A stretch of DNA of 64,000 nucleotides from Limnoperna fortunei. Lineage: Eukaryota; Mollusca; Bivalvia; Mytilida; Modiolidae. Position numbers and translations under genes: made by a program. The first letter of the stretch is position 1; the number at the start of each line of letters is the position of its first letter. The notes beneath the pieces were generated by a model, which was given only the letters and a program-made list of their open reading frames with translations, ran no database searches and was not told the origin of the DNA. This document shows, in pieces, positions 26,239 through 36,835 of the stretch. Location: positions 68,875,898 to 68,939,897 of the forward strand of contig OX104123.1 in assembly GCA_944474755.1 (NCBI GenBank), given 5' to 3'.

Positions 26239-26654
26239 ATAGTCTTCCCAAAGACATACTGGATAAATTGAAAGGATATAAGGTAATTCAAGAGGATTCC
26301 GAAGTAGAAGATTGTTTCCGAAATGATTCACCATCGACACCAAGATCTAAGATTTCGGATTCACCCTGCACTCCAAGATCGAAATTTTCAGACGATGGTT
26401 TAATTTTTAAATACCCCCCACAAATTACCAACACAGAGGAGCCCCATGGAAAGGGGGTACGGTCGCCTAGGAGATTTTTGGAACGACTTGGACATTCATA
26501 TTATTCTGAATCTGAGGACTGTCACCTTTTTGGTGAAAACTCGGACTGGATGATGCCAGAGAGAATGAAACCCAGAACGCCACCAGTGTCGCCAGATACG
26601 TCATCGAGGTCATCCAATAGTAGCTCCAGTTATATAGAATCACAACGCCACCTG
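26205..26654 (+). CDS. Exon 1 of the coiled-coil gene
   Basis: It encodes residues 1-150 and ends at codon CTG, followed by the donor gtaaga (26655). The frame stays open to 26765, but that extension is intronic: it turns hydrophobic and A+T-rich right after the donor. It holds the 11-residue duplication and a Ser-rich run at 132-142. Confidence 0.78.
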
Positions 26655-28731
26655 GTAAGAACTAAATATCAAATCTTTTTACAGTACAACGGAAGTTGCG
26701 TATCTTTCAAACTGGACTTAGATTTACTATGTGTGTATTGGTTAATTTCTTTCTGTTTTTCGTAATCGCTCTCGATCTTATTTTATACATCCTGATGATG
26801 AGCAATAAAAACACAGAAACGATTTAGATTTAGCGTAGTAGATTTAATTGACAATTTGCCTTACAATAAAATAATACAGATCAATGATTATGTTTATTAC
26901 TTAAGGTTCCTAACTGTTTAAAAACATAAGGGCATTTATATTTTTATGTTTTCACAATAGCTGCGGAAACATATGTAGGGTTCTTACTCAAAGTTAATTA
27001 AACGTGTAATTATAGGACTAGCTGTTCTACTTATTGACTGATCCCCTGTCTGGTACCCAGTACAGGACTAGCTGTTCTACTTATTGACTGATCCCCTGTC
27101 TGGTACCCAGTATAGGACTAGCTGTTCTACTTATTGACTGATCTCCTGTCTGGTACCCAGAACTAGATGTGATAATTGGTTGTATTAAAAGCTGTTAAAA
27201 GCAAATCAATAGAGTCAGGTGTTTATTAAAGTTTGGTATTGATATCCAATAACTACCGTTCTTATTCCCTAATAATTATTTTCAATTACAGATGCTCAAT
27301 CGCTCTCCGGAATCCTGCTTTGTTCGTCCACCATCTTCACCACGAATGGAAAATTGTTTACAATTTCCAAGAATAGAACGAACCCCTCAAAAACAATGTG
27401 TGTCTCCTAGAAATCGAAAGGAACTTCAAGATGTTATGGAACGTACACCCCTAAAAATTGCAGTTTCACATGAGTCTCAGGTACCTTGCCGATCAATTGC
27501 TGGAAGTCTACACAAGACAGAATCGAATTCGGATCAATTATCTCCAGGTTTCTATCGTAGAGAAATGGTTAATCGATCACCATCAGTTAGGGACTCGGAG
27601 GGTGTAAGAAGAATACCCGACTTTCCAAGTGATTATATCGATGAAAGACGGGGAGTTCGAAAACAACTGGTGTTTGACGGACAGCAACCACGAAGACATG
27701 ATGGTAAGTTTTAGAACGTGTTGATGCCTGCAATTAAATAATTATCTCATGCCAAAGAACTTCTTGTTGGGCAAAACATGCAACATTTCGTTGTTCTAAT
27801 AAATAGATTACTAATTAGTATTCGTACTGAAGGGAAGGGTCATCACCGGTCACTCTTTTTGCCATCAAATCTTAACGCTATAAATTGTTGCATCAACCAA
27901 AAACGTCACACAATCTCACGGTCAGTATCCTCCCTATTTATAAATAAATATACCAGTTATTTAAGACATTCATTCTGTTTTCAGATGTATATAGTCACCG
28001 AGAACAGTACGAACAGTATTCACCCAGGTTAAGTCCACCAAGACGCTTAGAGTATGACGAAACAGAAGAGCTAGCAGAGCGTCTAAGAGACCCAGAATCC
28101 ACTGTTCTTTTATCGAAAATCCTCGATCAACTGACAAAAAGAAAAAGAAAAACGTCCGAGAGATCTGATTGTGACTGTGATTGTGATGAAAGATCTGCAA
28201 AAAGACGACGAAATGGTTAGTATTTTACTTCTAATGAAAGCTTTGTCATAAAACAGTATACAGAGAATCCAGTTCATCCTTGAAAGCCGAAAGCTGAGTA
28301 AATTTAGAAAATATATACGTGTAAACAATAGAACAACCCTGAGTCTGATAGTGCCTTGAAAATTGACAGAAATTAATCATGTCTTTGACAAATTACTAAA
28401 ATTTAATATTTTTGTTTCGATTTCAGATCTTAAATATCAAATGAAACTGAATTACCTCAAACAGCTGGAAACAGACGTTAGTGTATTAAACAATCAGTTA
28501 CGGAGATCCGAATTGGAAACGAGGCCAGAGAATTGCTCTTGCGCAGTAATGGAGAGACAGTTTTTACAAATGGCTGAAAACGCTTACAAAAATATCCGAA
28601 GACATGATACAAGTGCTGATGGTTTTGCGCAGTTCCGGAAGGAATTGACAGAAACCAATCAAATCCTAAAAGACTCATTGACAGTTTTAAACAATATGAA
28701 AGAGTTCTGTGAACACAAGTCCGTGGTTTAA
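26205..28731 (+). CDS. Four-exon gene, Ser/Thr-Pro-rich coiled-coil protein of unknown family
   Basis: Coding exons are 26205-26654, 27292-27703, 27985-28215 and 28427-28731. All introns are GT...AG and phases 0, 1, 1 keep one frame of 465 codons. No known family was recognised. Residues 42-63 are a tandem 11-residue duplication (SPSTPRSKISD/SPCTPRSKFSD). About 16 Ser/Thr-Pro sites lie between 42 and 306, four with a basic residue at +3 (SPRR 87, TPQK 181, TPLK 202, SPPR 304), so CDK- or MAPK-type phosphorylation is a reasonable inference. Basic clusters KRKRK 339-343 and KRRR 360-363 flank an acidic DCDCDCD run and resemble a bipartite nuclear signal. Residues 366-395 and 431-460 look like coiled coil. 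No signal peptide or membrane segment is seen. The ATG is the first in frame after a stop at 26179. A regulatory or scaffold role in the nucleus or cell cycle is only a guess. Confidence 0.8.
27013..27160. repeat. Tandem repeat in intron 1, 50-bp unit, 3 copies
   Basis: The unit contains 'aggactagctgttctactta' and 'gtctggtacccagta'. Copies are nearly identical and lie wholly inside the first intron (26655-27291). Confidence 0.93.
27292..27703 (+). CDS. Exon 2 of the coiled-coil gene
   Basis: The acceptor ttacag (to 27291) and donor gtaagt (27704) are both strong. It encodes residues 151-287 plus one base of codon 288 and carries seven Ser/Thr-Pro sites spaced through a basic, disordered-looking segment. 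Confidence 0.8.
27985..28215 (+). CDS. Exon 3 of the coiled-coil gene
   Basis: The acceptor is ttttcag (to 27984) and the donor gttagt (28216) is weaker. It encodes residues 288-364, including an acidic/Leu helix-like stretch (TEELAERLRDPESTVLLSKI) followed by the two basic clusters. Confidence 0.75.
28427..28731 (+). CDS. Exon 4 of the coiled-coil gene, with stop
   Basis: The acceptor is gatttcag (to 28426). It encodes residues 365-465 and TAA at 28729-28731. Leu/Ile/Val heptad-like spacing supports a coiled coil in two blocks, interrupted by a Cys-containing turn (ENCSC). Confidence 0.78.
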
Positions 28732-28774
28732 CAGTGGTTCATTGTTCTATTTTGATATTAAGTTCTATATATTG

Positions 28775-28799
28775 TTATTTATTTATTTATTTATTTATT
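28775..28799 (+). promoter_or_regulatory. AU-rich element in the 3' UTR
   Basis: Five overlapping ATTTA pentamers sit about 45 bases past the stop codon. Overlapping AUUUA runs in 3' UTRs are known binding sites for mRNA-destabilising proteins of the TTP and AUF1 type. The position suggests a short-lived transcript, but a plain A+T microsatellite is possible. Confidence 0.5.
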
Positions 28800-28878
28800 G
28801 AAAATCAAATTAATCCCACAAACTTACTAATGAATCCTGGGATTGTTGTGTATCTGTTATTTATATTGTAATATTTAA

Positions 28879-28892
28879 GCGCCACCTGGTGG
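28879..28892 (-). promoter_or_regulatory. CTCF-like core motif
   Basis: Read on the minus strand, CCACCAGGTGGCGC fits every position of the bilaterian CTCF core CCASYAGRKGGCRS. A single 14-bp match in 64 kb is suggestive only. Confidence 0.35.
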
Positions 28893-29560
28893 TCAACGGA
28901 CTTAAGTCTCGTTTTCAGGAGAAGATAATGCAGCTTTCTGTGATATATGTGTGAAATCGTCTGTTTTGTATGTTTTTTTTAAACATCTCAAAAATGACAA
29001 AAATACTGATTGTGTTTTTAAAGTTTAAAATATGGATCAAATGTTGACTTTTAAGACCAAAAATTTTAATATTTTGCAGTAAAGACCAAAAATCGCGATT
29101 TGTTTTAAAAATCTAAAAATAACATGAAAAGTTTTCAAAATTTTATCGAACTTGAATAATTGCAAGTCTTGCAAAACAGATGATATATGCGACCGTCCAT
29201 CAAGACTGGTTTCTCATTAGATAAACATCTATTCCAGGTACATTTAAACAAGGGGGATAGGAAACCAGTGTCTTTACATGTTTCCTTTTTATGTTGACCC
29301 CCAAATATAAAAAAAATCAAGAACAGGAACCAGTCTACCGTCCAACAAACAAGCCCTGATATACTAACAAAAACTGTTTTATTATATATATTTTACAATA
29401 TTGTTGATTTTTGTATTTTGTTACTGAAGAGAAAATGTGTTCAGCTTGCATGTGTTCATAAGATTTATATTTTTTGTATCAGTTGACTATCTATGGTTAT
29501 CTCCCCTGTATATGGTTATACTTGTCACCATATCAAATAAATATGGTCACTCAGTGTTCA

Positions 29561-30200
29561 ACGATAAAGTCAGGTGCATACCAAATGTGTTCATTGTCAA
29601 ACAAAACCGTGGCATTTATATTGTAGAAGTTTATGAGCATAACGCTAACAATAATTATCAATTTGTAATGTGAGTTACATCCCCTGTCATTGCCATTCTG
29701 TGTCATATATATTATAAAATTTAATCACTTTGTCTGCAAGATCAAATATAAGTTCAGCTGATTCCGTCTAATTGTGTGAGAATGCGTGGAAGAGTACTAT
29801 CATTTATTTATCAATTCTATTTTTAGATTCACTGTTTGCTGTTAGATTTGTTGTGGTTTGATGTGATTACAATACATTACATACAAAGTATATAATTCAG
29901 TAAAGGAGGGGGACCATTTGTTTGGGAGGGGCGATGGTATTATTAACATCAGAGTAAGCATATTTACAATGTCACGACATTTTTTCTTGCTTCGGTGGTC
30001 CTGAAATTATGTTAACATATTAAACACTGAACATACTGCTAATAGATGAAATTATTTTAAAAAAACTGGTATTTTTTATTTTTTACAAATTCATTATATG
30101 TATTGTAAGTCAAAAGACCTAAATCAAGAATTTGTAATCGAAACGAAACTTAAAAAACTTTTTATAACTGATTAGCTCATCAAGGTTTACCTCATAAAAC
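29561..30200. other. Intergenic DNA downstream of the gene
   Basis: A+T-rich. The frame at 29437-29673 has no family features. Nothing else seen. Confidence 0.45.
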
Positions 30201-30474
30201 ATACCTCCTAGAACGGCCACGCCACCTATACTCTACTCTGGAATAACACTTACCTCCTAGAACGGCCACGCCACCTATACTCTACTCTGGAATAACACTT
30301 ACCTCCTAGAACGGCCACGCCACCTATACTCTACTCTGGAATAACACTTACCTCCTAGAACGGCCACGCCACCTATACTCTACTCTGGAATAACACTTAC
30401 CTCCTAGAACGGCCACGCCACCTATACTCTACTCTGGAATAACACTTACCTCCTAGAACGGCCACGCCACCTAT
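30201..30474. repeat. Minisatellite, 49-bp unit, 5.6 copies
   Basis: The unit contains 'cttacctcctagaacggcca', 'cgccacctatactctactct' and 'ggaataaca'. Copies look identical apart from the array edges. 30475-31150 after it shows nothing recognisable. Confidence 0.95.
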
Positions 30475-31150
30475 GTTTTAAGGCTTTGTATGTGATGTAT
30501 TATTAGTGTGGTGATATTGACAACCGTGATAACACTTTATTTATAGATTAATTTATACATAACTTATTTATTTGGTCATCACTTTTAACCTCCTTGTAAC
30601 TAGACTAGACGTCTTTACTTCCTTTATTCTGTTAGAAATGGCAACAAAGCATCCCATAATTCATTGCAGTTTTCGTTAGAGAAATTAATATGTAACTTAC
30701 TGTCAAATTTAGGTAATGTGTTTAAATTTGTTTATCAAAGTTTGGTTTTTAAAAAAATTCATGACTATATTGAAATTTGCATTTTATTTGTTGAAATATC
30801 AGTAACCGGAAGTCGGTTATTTGTAATTACGGTCCCGTTGTTGCCTTTCCTGACAGATTGTTTCTTTAATTTATAGTGTATTTATTAACAAGATATAGTA
30901 TTATATTTATCGTAATTGATCTGTCCAGATCATTTCCCTTATCAATCCGTCCATGATTTAGGGATTTAGAATGAAGTGTGTACAAGTTGTGATGTAAATT
31001 ATTTTTGAGAAATATATTTTTGAATAAATTAAAAAAAACTTACGTTGTGGTTGTTATTTAGAGAAAAGTAAATCAGCATTAATTCAAAAAAGAAAAACCA
31101 GACAGAAAAAACTCAGAAAACTGTAATAACTAGAAAAAATATTGGGTGAA

Positions 31151-31800
31151 CTTAGGTGCTCCGGAGGGTAAAGAGTTGGTTTAGTGATACTGAAGATTAT
31201 CGATCTTAGGTGCTCCGGAGGGTAAAGAGTTGGTTTAGTGGTACTGAAGATTATCGATCTTAGGTGCTCCGGAGGGTAAAGAGTTGGTTTAGTGGTACTG
31301 AAGATTATCGATCTTAGGTGCTCCGGAGGGTAAAGAGTTGGTTTAGTGGTACTGAAGATTATCGATCTTAGGTGCTCCGGAGGGTAAAGAGTTGGTTTAG
31401 TGGTACTGAAGATTATCGATCTTAGGTGCTCCGGAGGGTAAAGAGTTGGTTTAGTGGTACTGAAGATTATCGATCTTAGGTGCTCCGGAGGGTAAAGAGT
31501 TGGTTTAGTGATACTGAAGATTATCGATCTTAGGTGCTCCGGAGGGTAAAGAGTTGGTTTAGTGGTACTGAAGATTATCGATCTTAGGTGCTCCGGAGGG
31601 TAAAGAGTTGGTTTAGTGGTACTGAAGATTATAGATCTTAGGTGCTCCGGAGGGTAAAGAGTTGGTTTAGTGGTACTGAAGATTATCGATCTTAGGTGCT
31701 CCGGAGGGTAAAGAGTTGGTTTGGTGGTACTGAAGATTATCGATCTTAGGTGCTCCAGATGGTAAAGAGTTGGTTTAGTGGTACTGAAGATTATCGATCT
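31151..31800. repeat. Minisatellite, 54-bp unit, 12 copies
   Basis: The unit contains 'cttaggtgctccggagggta', 'aagagttggtttagtggtac' and 'tgaagattatcgat'. Only a handful of single-base differences are seen across copies; the last copy is the most diverged. Confidence 0.96.
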
Positions 31801-31896
31801 TCGTTATAAAGTTGTAAAGAGGGATCCAAGTAACTAAAAATCAAAGAGACGTTGTGTCATTTTGACAAAGACTTGAAAACTTGTAGTAGCGTCAGT

Positions 31897-31999
31897 AGAA
31901 CTATGACGTGAACACATCCGCGAGAACTATGACGTGAACACATCCGCGAGAACTATGACATGAACACATCCAAGAGAACTACGACGGGAACACAGCCGC
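31897..31999. repeat. Tandem repeat, 26-bp unit, 4 copies
   Basis: The unit is 'agaactatgacgtgaacaca' followed by 'tccgcg'. Divergence increases toward the right. Confidence 0.9.
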
Positions 32000-32179
32000 T
32001 AATCCCCGTTATATGTAACTTCCAAATTAGTAACAATCCTCTATGTCCAGTAAATCAACGCAGAACGAACAGACCGTGGAAGGTCATAAACTGGGATACC
32101 TTTAATCTATGGAATATTGGTACGGTCAAAAGCTATACAGAGATTAAGTTCAAGTTAAGGGTGTACTTTTAGAAAAACG

Positions 32180-32236
32180 CGAATCTTATCATATACTTAC
32201 ACTTCCGGAATCTTATCGTATACTTACACTTCCGGA
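32180..32236. repeat. Tandem duplication, 28-bp unit, 2 copies
   Basis: 'gaatcttatc.tatacttaca' followed by 'cttccg' occurs twice in succession. Confidence 0.85.
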
Positions 32237-32973
32237 GCAGATATGTTTTCGTATCTTTCGAAACAGAATAAGAAATTAAAACACAACGTTGTCGTACACT
32301 TCGGATGACATGACACTGAGAGTGCATATAAACACGAATGGTCTCAATACGAGGCGGGAATGTGGTGTTAATCGGAAGATCGGGATCCGGATTTGGCAGT
32401 ATATAAGATTTATTGATGTTTAATGGTGATATGAGTTAACACTCATTATATGTAAAATGTCTTAAGGATAACCAGTAGTTTAGCAATAAAACATCTATAG
32501 ACTTAGTAAAGAATATATACTCAAATGTGAATTCATATCATTTCAACTTCAGTAATATTCTTTGTCCCCACTTTTTAATATATTTTATAAACTAATCAAT
32601 ACGCGACCTGGTGATCAATACGCCACCTGGAGATCTGTCAGTCATTTATAGATACGTTATGTTATATTGCAAATATGATCGTGATATTCTTAACACTTGT
32701 TTCGATATTAAATATTTACAGTGCTTTACATACAGGACTTCATCCAGGCAACGGCGTTATGCGCGGTGATCCGCTGATCCAGTTATAATTAAAACAACCA
32801 GATGTGATCAAAATGATTTGACACCTAATGTTACGGTGAGATCGGGATCAGAACCGACGTCTAGCATCATTCTGGGTGCCTCTCGATTGGAGGAGAAGGA
32901 AACAGTTCATTTTACGGAAATCATGGCCGTCGTGTCTGTCGTGTCCATATAGGGCCAACATTAAAGATCATTA

Positions 32974-33009
32974 AATGAATGAATGAATCAATAAATAAAT
33001 AAATAAATA

Positions 33010-33092
<83 letters not shown>
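32974..33092. repeat. Compound tetranucleotide microsatellite (AATG)(AATA)(AATC)
   Basis: A short aatg run passes into aata and then about 20 units of aatc. Such (aatc)n tails are typical 3' ends of mollusc SINEs. The sequence just upstream (32830-32970) may be a worn element, but I could not match it to the other families. Confidence 0.9.
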
Positions 33093-33094
<2 letters not shown>

Positions 33095-34209
33095 TTTAAT
33101 TGTTCAGTACATTCAAAAGATTTTTAGTTTCTATTACTGGCATATACTGAAATGTCTGTGATTACGCTTAAAAGACGAACGTCTGGTTGTCAGGGTGTCA
33201 GAATAAACTATTTGCAACATTGTTCTTTTTTTTAAATTTCTTCTTTTACTCGCCTCCTATTTGAGAATTAAAAGCAACATAACGATCGTCGGCAATCCTC
33301 AAGCTCTCGTTCACCTGGGACACTACATATATGTACCAACGTTTTATGTAATGTCAATATAAAGCCTCCCTGCATTCACTAATCGTGATTGTTTATGATA
33401 AGTAATACTCCGATTGAACTCCGAGGATCAACTCGTACGATTCAACATATTTCTGTACTTTCTTTGATCTATTATTCGTCCGGTGCTACGGACATGTCTG
33501 ACAAAGAACAGATACAATATTATTTTATTGTTCCTGGATTAATTTTTAATCGACTCAAATCTTCTTATATTAGATAAGGACTTCAATATCACCAAATTCA
33601 AGCCAATTGGGACGATAAACTCACAATCCGGGGATTTTCGTTTGATGAAAAGTAAACAATAGCAAAGATAGGTCTGAATACCACTCAACGATCCACGAAC
33701 TGTATAATTAAAGTAAAAATATCAAAGCGTTTTAAGTTTCAATCAGCTCAAAACTTCAATGAAGTTGGACAAGATGGCATGACAAGTACTGAATATGATT
33801 GACAACATGAAGAGATTTTTTTTCGTTTTTATAAATATTTGATTTGTTTATGTGCATACAGAGCTATATCAGCGTGAAATCTGAGTCGTGTTGTCATATT
33901 CGTAGTCATCAGTATGTTTTTTGTTATGCGATTTAATGTCATAATCTATGGTAAAATTACAGAAGTATAAATATCACAATATATCTTGTCCTTTGAGTAC
34001 AGGTTTAGATTGCTACGTGTCCGTTTTATGAGGGGACCATTAATTATTAAGAGCTAGCTAACATTTTTAGGGGTTATTATTATTAGGGGTTCTTTATTTT
34101 ATTTGTAGTCCTGTTTTTTTTAATTGTTATCGATCCTTTAATTTTATAAGGCTTAATAACTGTAATATTTAGAGGACCTTAAGTTATACGGTGAATATGT
34201 ATTTTAATA
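33093..34209. other. Intergenic DNA, nothing recognised
   Basis: A+T-rich. The frame at 33389-33577 has no family features. Confidence 0.45.
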
Positions 34210-34860
34210 CAGACCTTTATTCAAAATTAGGGCCTGAGTGGGTACGGTAATTAGTGGGCCTCCAGGCCTGTGTGGTTACGGTAATAATCAGGTTGTCAAC
34301 ACTAAGAATTTTGAGATCGAGACCTACTGCGTTCAGGGTGTGCTATACCACACCCTTAACGGACGACGATTGTGTTCTAATGTCAATGACAGTGGGTGTG
34401 TACTAGGTATTACAGTCAGGGTGTGTTCGACTACACCCTTAATGGACGACGATTGTGTTTTAATGTCAATAACAGTGAGTGTGTACTAGGTATTACAGTC
34501 AGGGTATGCTCGACTACACCTTAATGGACAAGGATTGTGTTTTAATGCCAACGACAGTGGGAGTGCACTAGGTATTACAGTCAGGGTGTGCTCGACTACA
34601 CCTTAATGGACAAGGATTGTGTTTTAATGCCAACGACAGTGGAAGTGCACTAGGTATTACAGTCAGGGTGTGTTCGACTACACCCTTTATGGACGACGAT
34701 TGTGTTCTAATGTCAATGACAGTGAGTGTGTACTAGGTATTACAGTCAGGGTGTGCTCGACTTCACCTTAATGGACGACGATTGTGTTATAATGCCAACG
34801 ACAGTGGGAGTGTACTAGGTATTACGGCTTCCTAAAAATAAAAAACTGCGGTTCGTGTTG
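34210..34860 (+). mobile_element. tRNA-SINE whose central part has expanded into an 83-bp tandem array
   Basis: 34210-34330 matches the worn tRNA head of the SINE at 57315 (a 'ggt..tcaacac' block, then 'gagatcgagacctactgc' in place of the B box). 34331-34825 is six tandem copies of 83 bp, each containing 'tcagggtgtg.tcgactaca' and 'cttaatggac', the block that follows the B box in the intact SINE. 34826-34860 resumes with 'ggcttcct' and 'aataaaaaactg', the SINE 3' part. The 83-codon frame at 34238-34489 is a by-product. Confidence 0.75.
34331..34825. repeat. 83-bp tandem array inside a SINE, 6 copies
   Basis: Period 83 bp, from 'gttcagggtgtg' to 'gtactaggtattac'. Two middle copies share 'acaaggattgtg' and 'gccaacgac', so they arose as a pair. 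Confidence 0.93.
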
Positions 34861-36404
34861 TTTGTGGTGAAGAATGCTATGCATGTATTTTGCTTTTTTT
34901 GGTTTGTAAGCTTTCTATTCAATTTTTTTTATCTCTTATTAGCGAACGTTCTTCGTTCTCCATTGAAGCCCATCCTTGTCTCCTTTCAGAATCGTTTTCC
35001 GCACACCCCTAACTGGATCCTTGTGGTCGTCAAATTTGCAAAACCTCCCCTCTTCCTACGGTAATTGCCCTCTGTTCGCAAGCCTCCAATCTTCTTCTAG
35101 CTGCGTTCTAGTGTTTTAATATTTTGAGTACGTTTTGGAATCTTCTAATTTACTTTAATACGTACAGCAAAGGATAATATCCGATGTTGTTCCGAATAGT
35201 CATAAGGCACAATTTAATTACTCTCAGTTTCATACAAGTGAAATTCTGTAAATATATATGGTGTGTTGAAAAAAAGAGATCCGTTTTAACTATGTTAAAA
35301 ATATCTTAATAGGAATATCTCACGAGCCTTTAAAGTATATACGACATAAATTATAATAAAAGTCAAATATTTAATAGTTATACCAACTCTTGTTCTTTGT
35401 CCTAAAACACACATTTAAATGAATATTTGTAACTATACTCAACAAAAAATTGTTTTTGTATTGTGGTGGAGTATATCTACTGGTACAAATTTGTATAATG
35501 AGCAAAGGGAAATACCCAAACATTAAATATATGCAGTTGAACACAGACTAGCTCTAGTTTTTCGTCACCTTTTCAGCATACATTAAATGTAATCTAATGT
35601 TTACGTGCATAATGAAGAGTAGTTGCACCGACATTGTGCCAAAATAATAAACATAAAGGAAGAACGCTTACTGGCGCCCAAAAAATGAGTAAATAATGTG
35701 CATACGTAGTACGTAGCAGAGATTTTCAGATTTCCGGGTATCAGAACATTGTCCCCATTATTTAGAGCATTTTTGCTTTCCCTGTCCCAGTTATAAGCAA
35801 AACGTTTCCGCTTTCCCTGTCCCCGGAACGTAGAGAGCATTCCACAATTCTAAGAGAGCATTTCTGCTGCCTCAGTCAGAATAGATATTACGTTATCACA
35901 TTGTGCTGTCTCAGTCAGAATAGATATTACGTCATCACATTGTCGGTAAGTGGTTAATTTGTTACTTATCTACCGTTAATTTACATGTAGTTATTTTTAC
36001 TGGTCAGAAACTAAGGACTTAGATTTGATTAAATTTACGGTATCTGTCAGATATCAAAGTTCTAATGAGCAGAAATATTGATAATTTATCATTTTGATTG
36101 ATCAGTTGACTGTTTTCATCTTCTGAACACGAGCTTACAAGTCTCAATCCTTTGATCTTATTTGGTGTAATTTTTTACATATAGTTATGTTTCCTTTATC
36201 GTAATATTGATTTATCATATATTTATTGTTAACTTGCTGTATAACAATAAATTCTATTTTCCCAATTTGAGAAAGCGGACTGATATCAAAATGTTATTAA
36301 CTGCTTCACAAAGTTATTACGCGTTTTCCTTAAATTTTATCACATGCATTTCCATAAGCGATCCAAATTGTTTACAAATGTCAATTTTAAAATGAAAAAA
36401 AAAA
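34861..36404. other. Intergenic DNA with one small duplication
   Basis: A 38-bp unit 'gctg.ctcagtcagaatag' plus 'atattacgt.atcacattgt' is duplicated at 35866-35944. Nothing else recognised. Confidence 0.5.
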
Positions 36405-36835
36405 CTAAGAGTTAAAAGGGAGACTTCGTCGATTGAGTTTGGACGGGGATTTTTGACTGCGTTGAGAGAGTTAGAACGGAGACTTTTAACTTCGTGTAGG
36501 GAGATGGGACGGGACTTTAGACTTCGTTAAAGAGATTTTGGACGAAAACTTTCGACTTCTTTGAGGGAGTTAGGACGGACTTGACTTCGTTAAGAGATTT
36601 GGGACGGGGCGTTTGGCTTCGCTTAGAGGATTGGGACGGAGACTTTTTGATTTCGTTGAGAGAATTGGGACAGAGACTTTTGATTTAGTTAAGAGAATTG
36701 GGAAGGAGACTTTTGACTTCGTTAAGAGAATTGGGACGGAGACTTTTGACTTCGTTAAGAAATCTGGGGACGGAGACTTTTGACTTCGTTGAAGGTGTTG
36801 GGTCGGAGATTTCGTTTAGGGAGTTAGGATGGGCC
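36405..36835. repeat. Degenerate minisatellite, about 33-bp unit
   Basis: The unit resembles 'gttaagagaattgggacgga' followed by 'gacttttgacttc'. Copies are much more diverged at the left than at the right. The 33-bp period gives an 11-residue repeat GRRLLTSLREL in the 105-codon frame at 36698-37015, which I take as a by-product. Confidence 0.8.

Larger units (their letters stand above)
28732..29560 (+). other. Probable 3' UTR of the coiled-coil gene
   Basis: The first clear polyadenylation signal after the stop is AATAAA at 29536-29541, which would give a 3' UTR of about 0.8 kb. The true cleavage site is unknown. Confidence 0.4.

Noticed and set aside
26655..26765. Extension of exon 1 of the gene to the stop at 26765
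   Set aside because: A good donor (gtaaga) at 26655 and three further in-phase exons explain the locus better. The extension switches abruptly to hydrophobic, A+T-rich codons.
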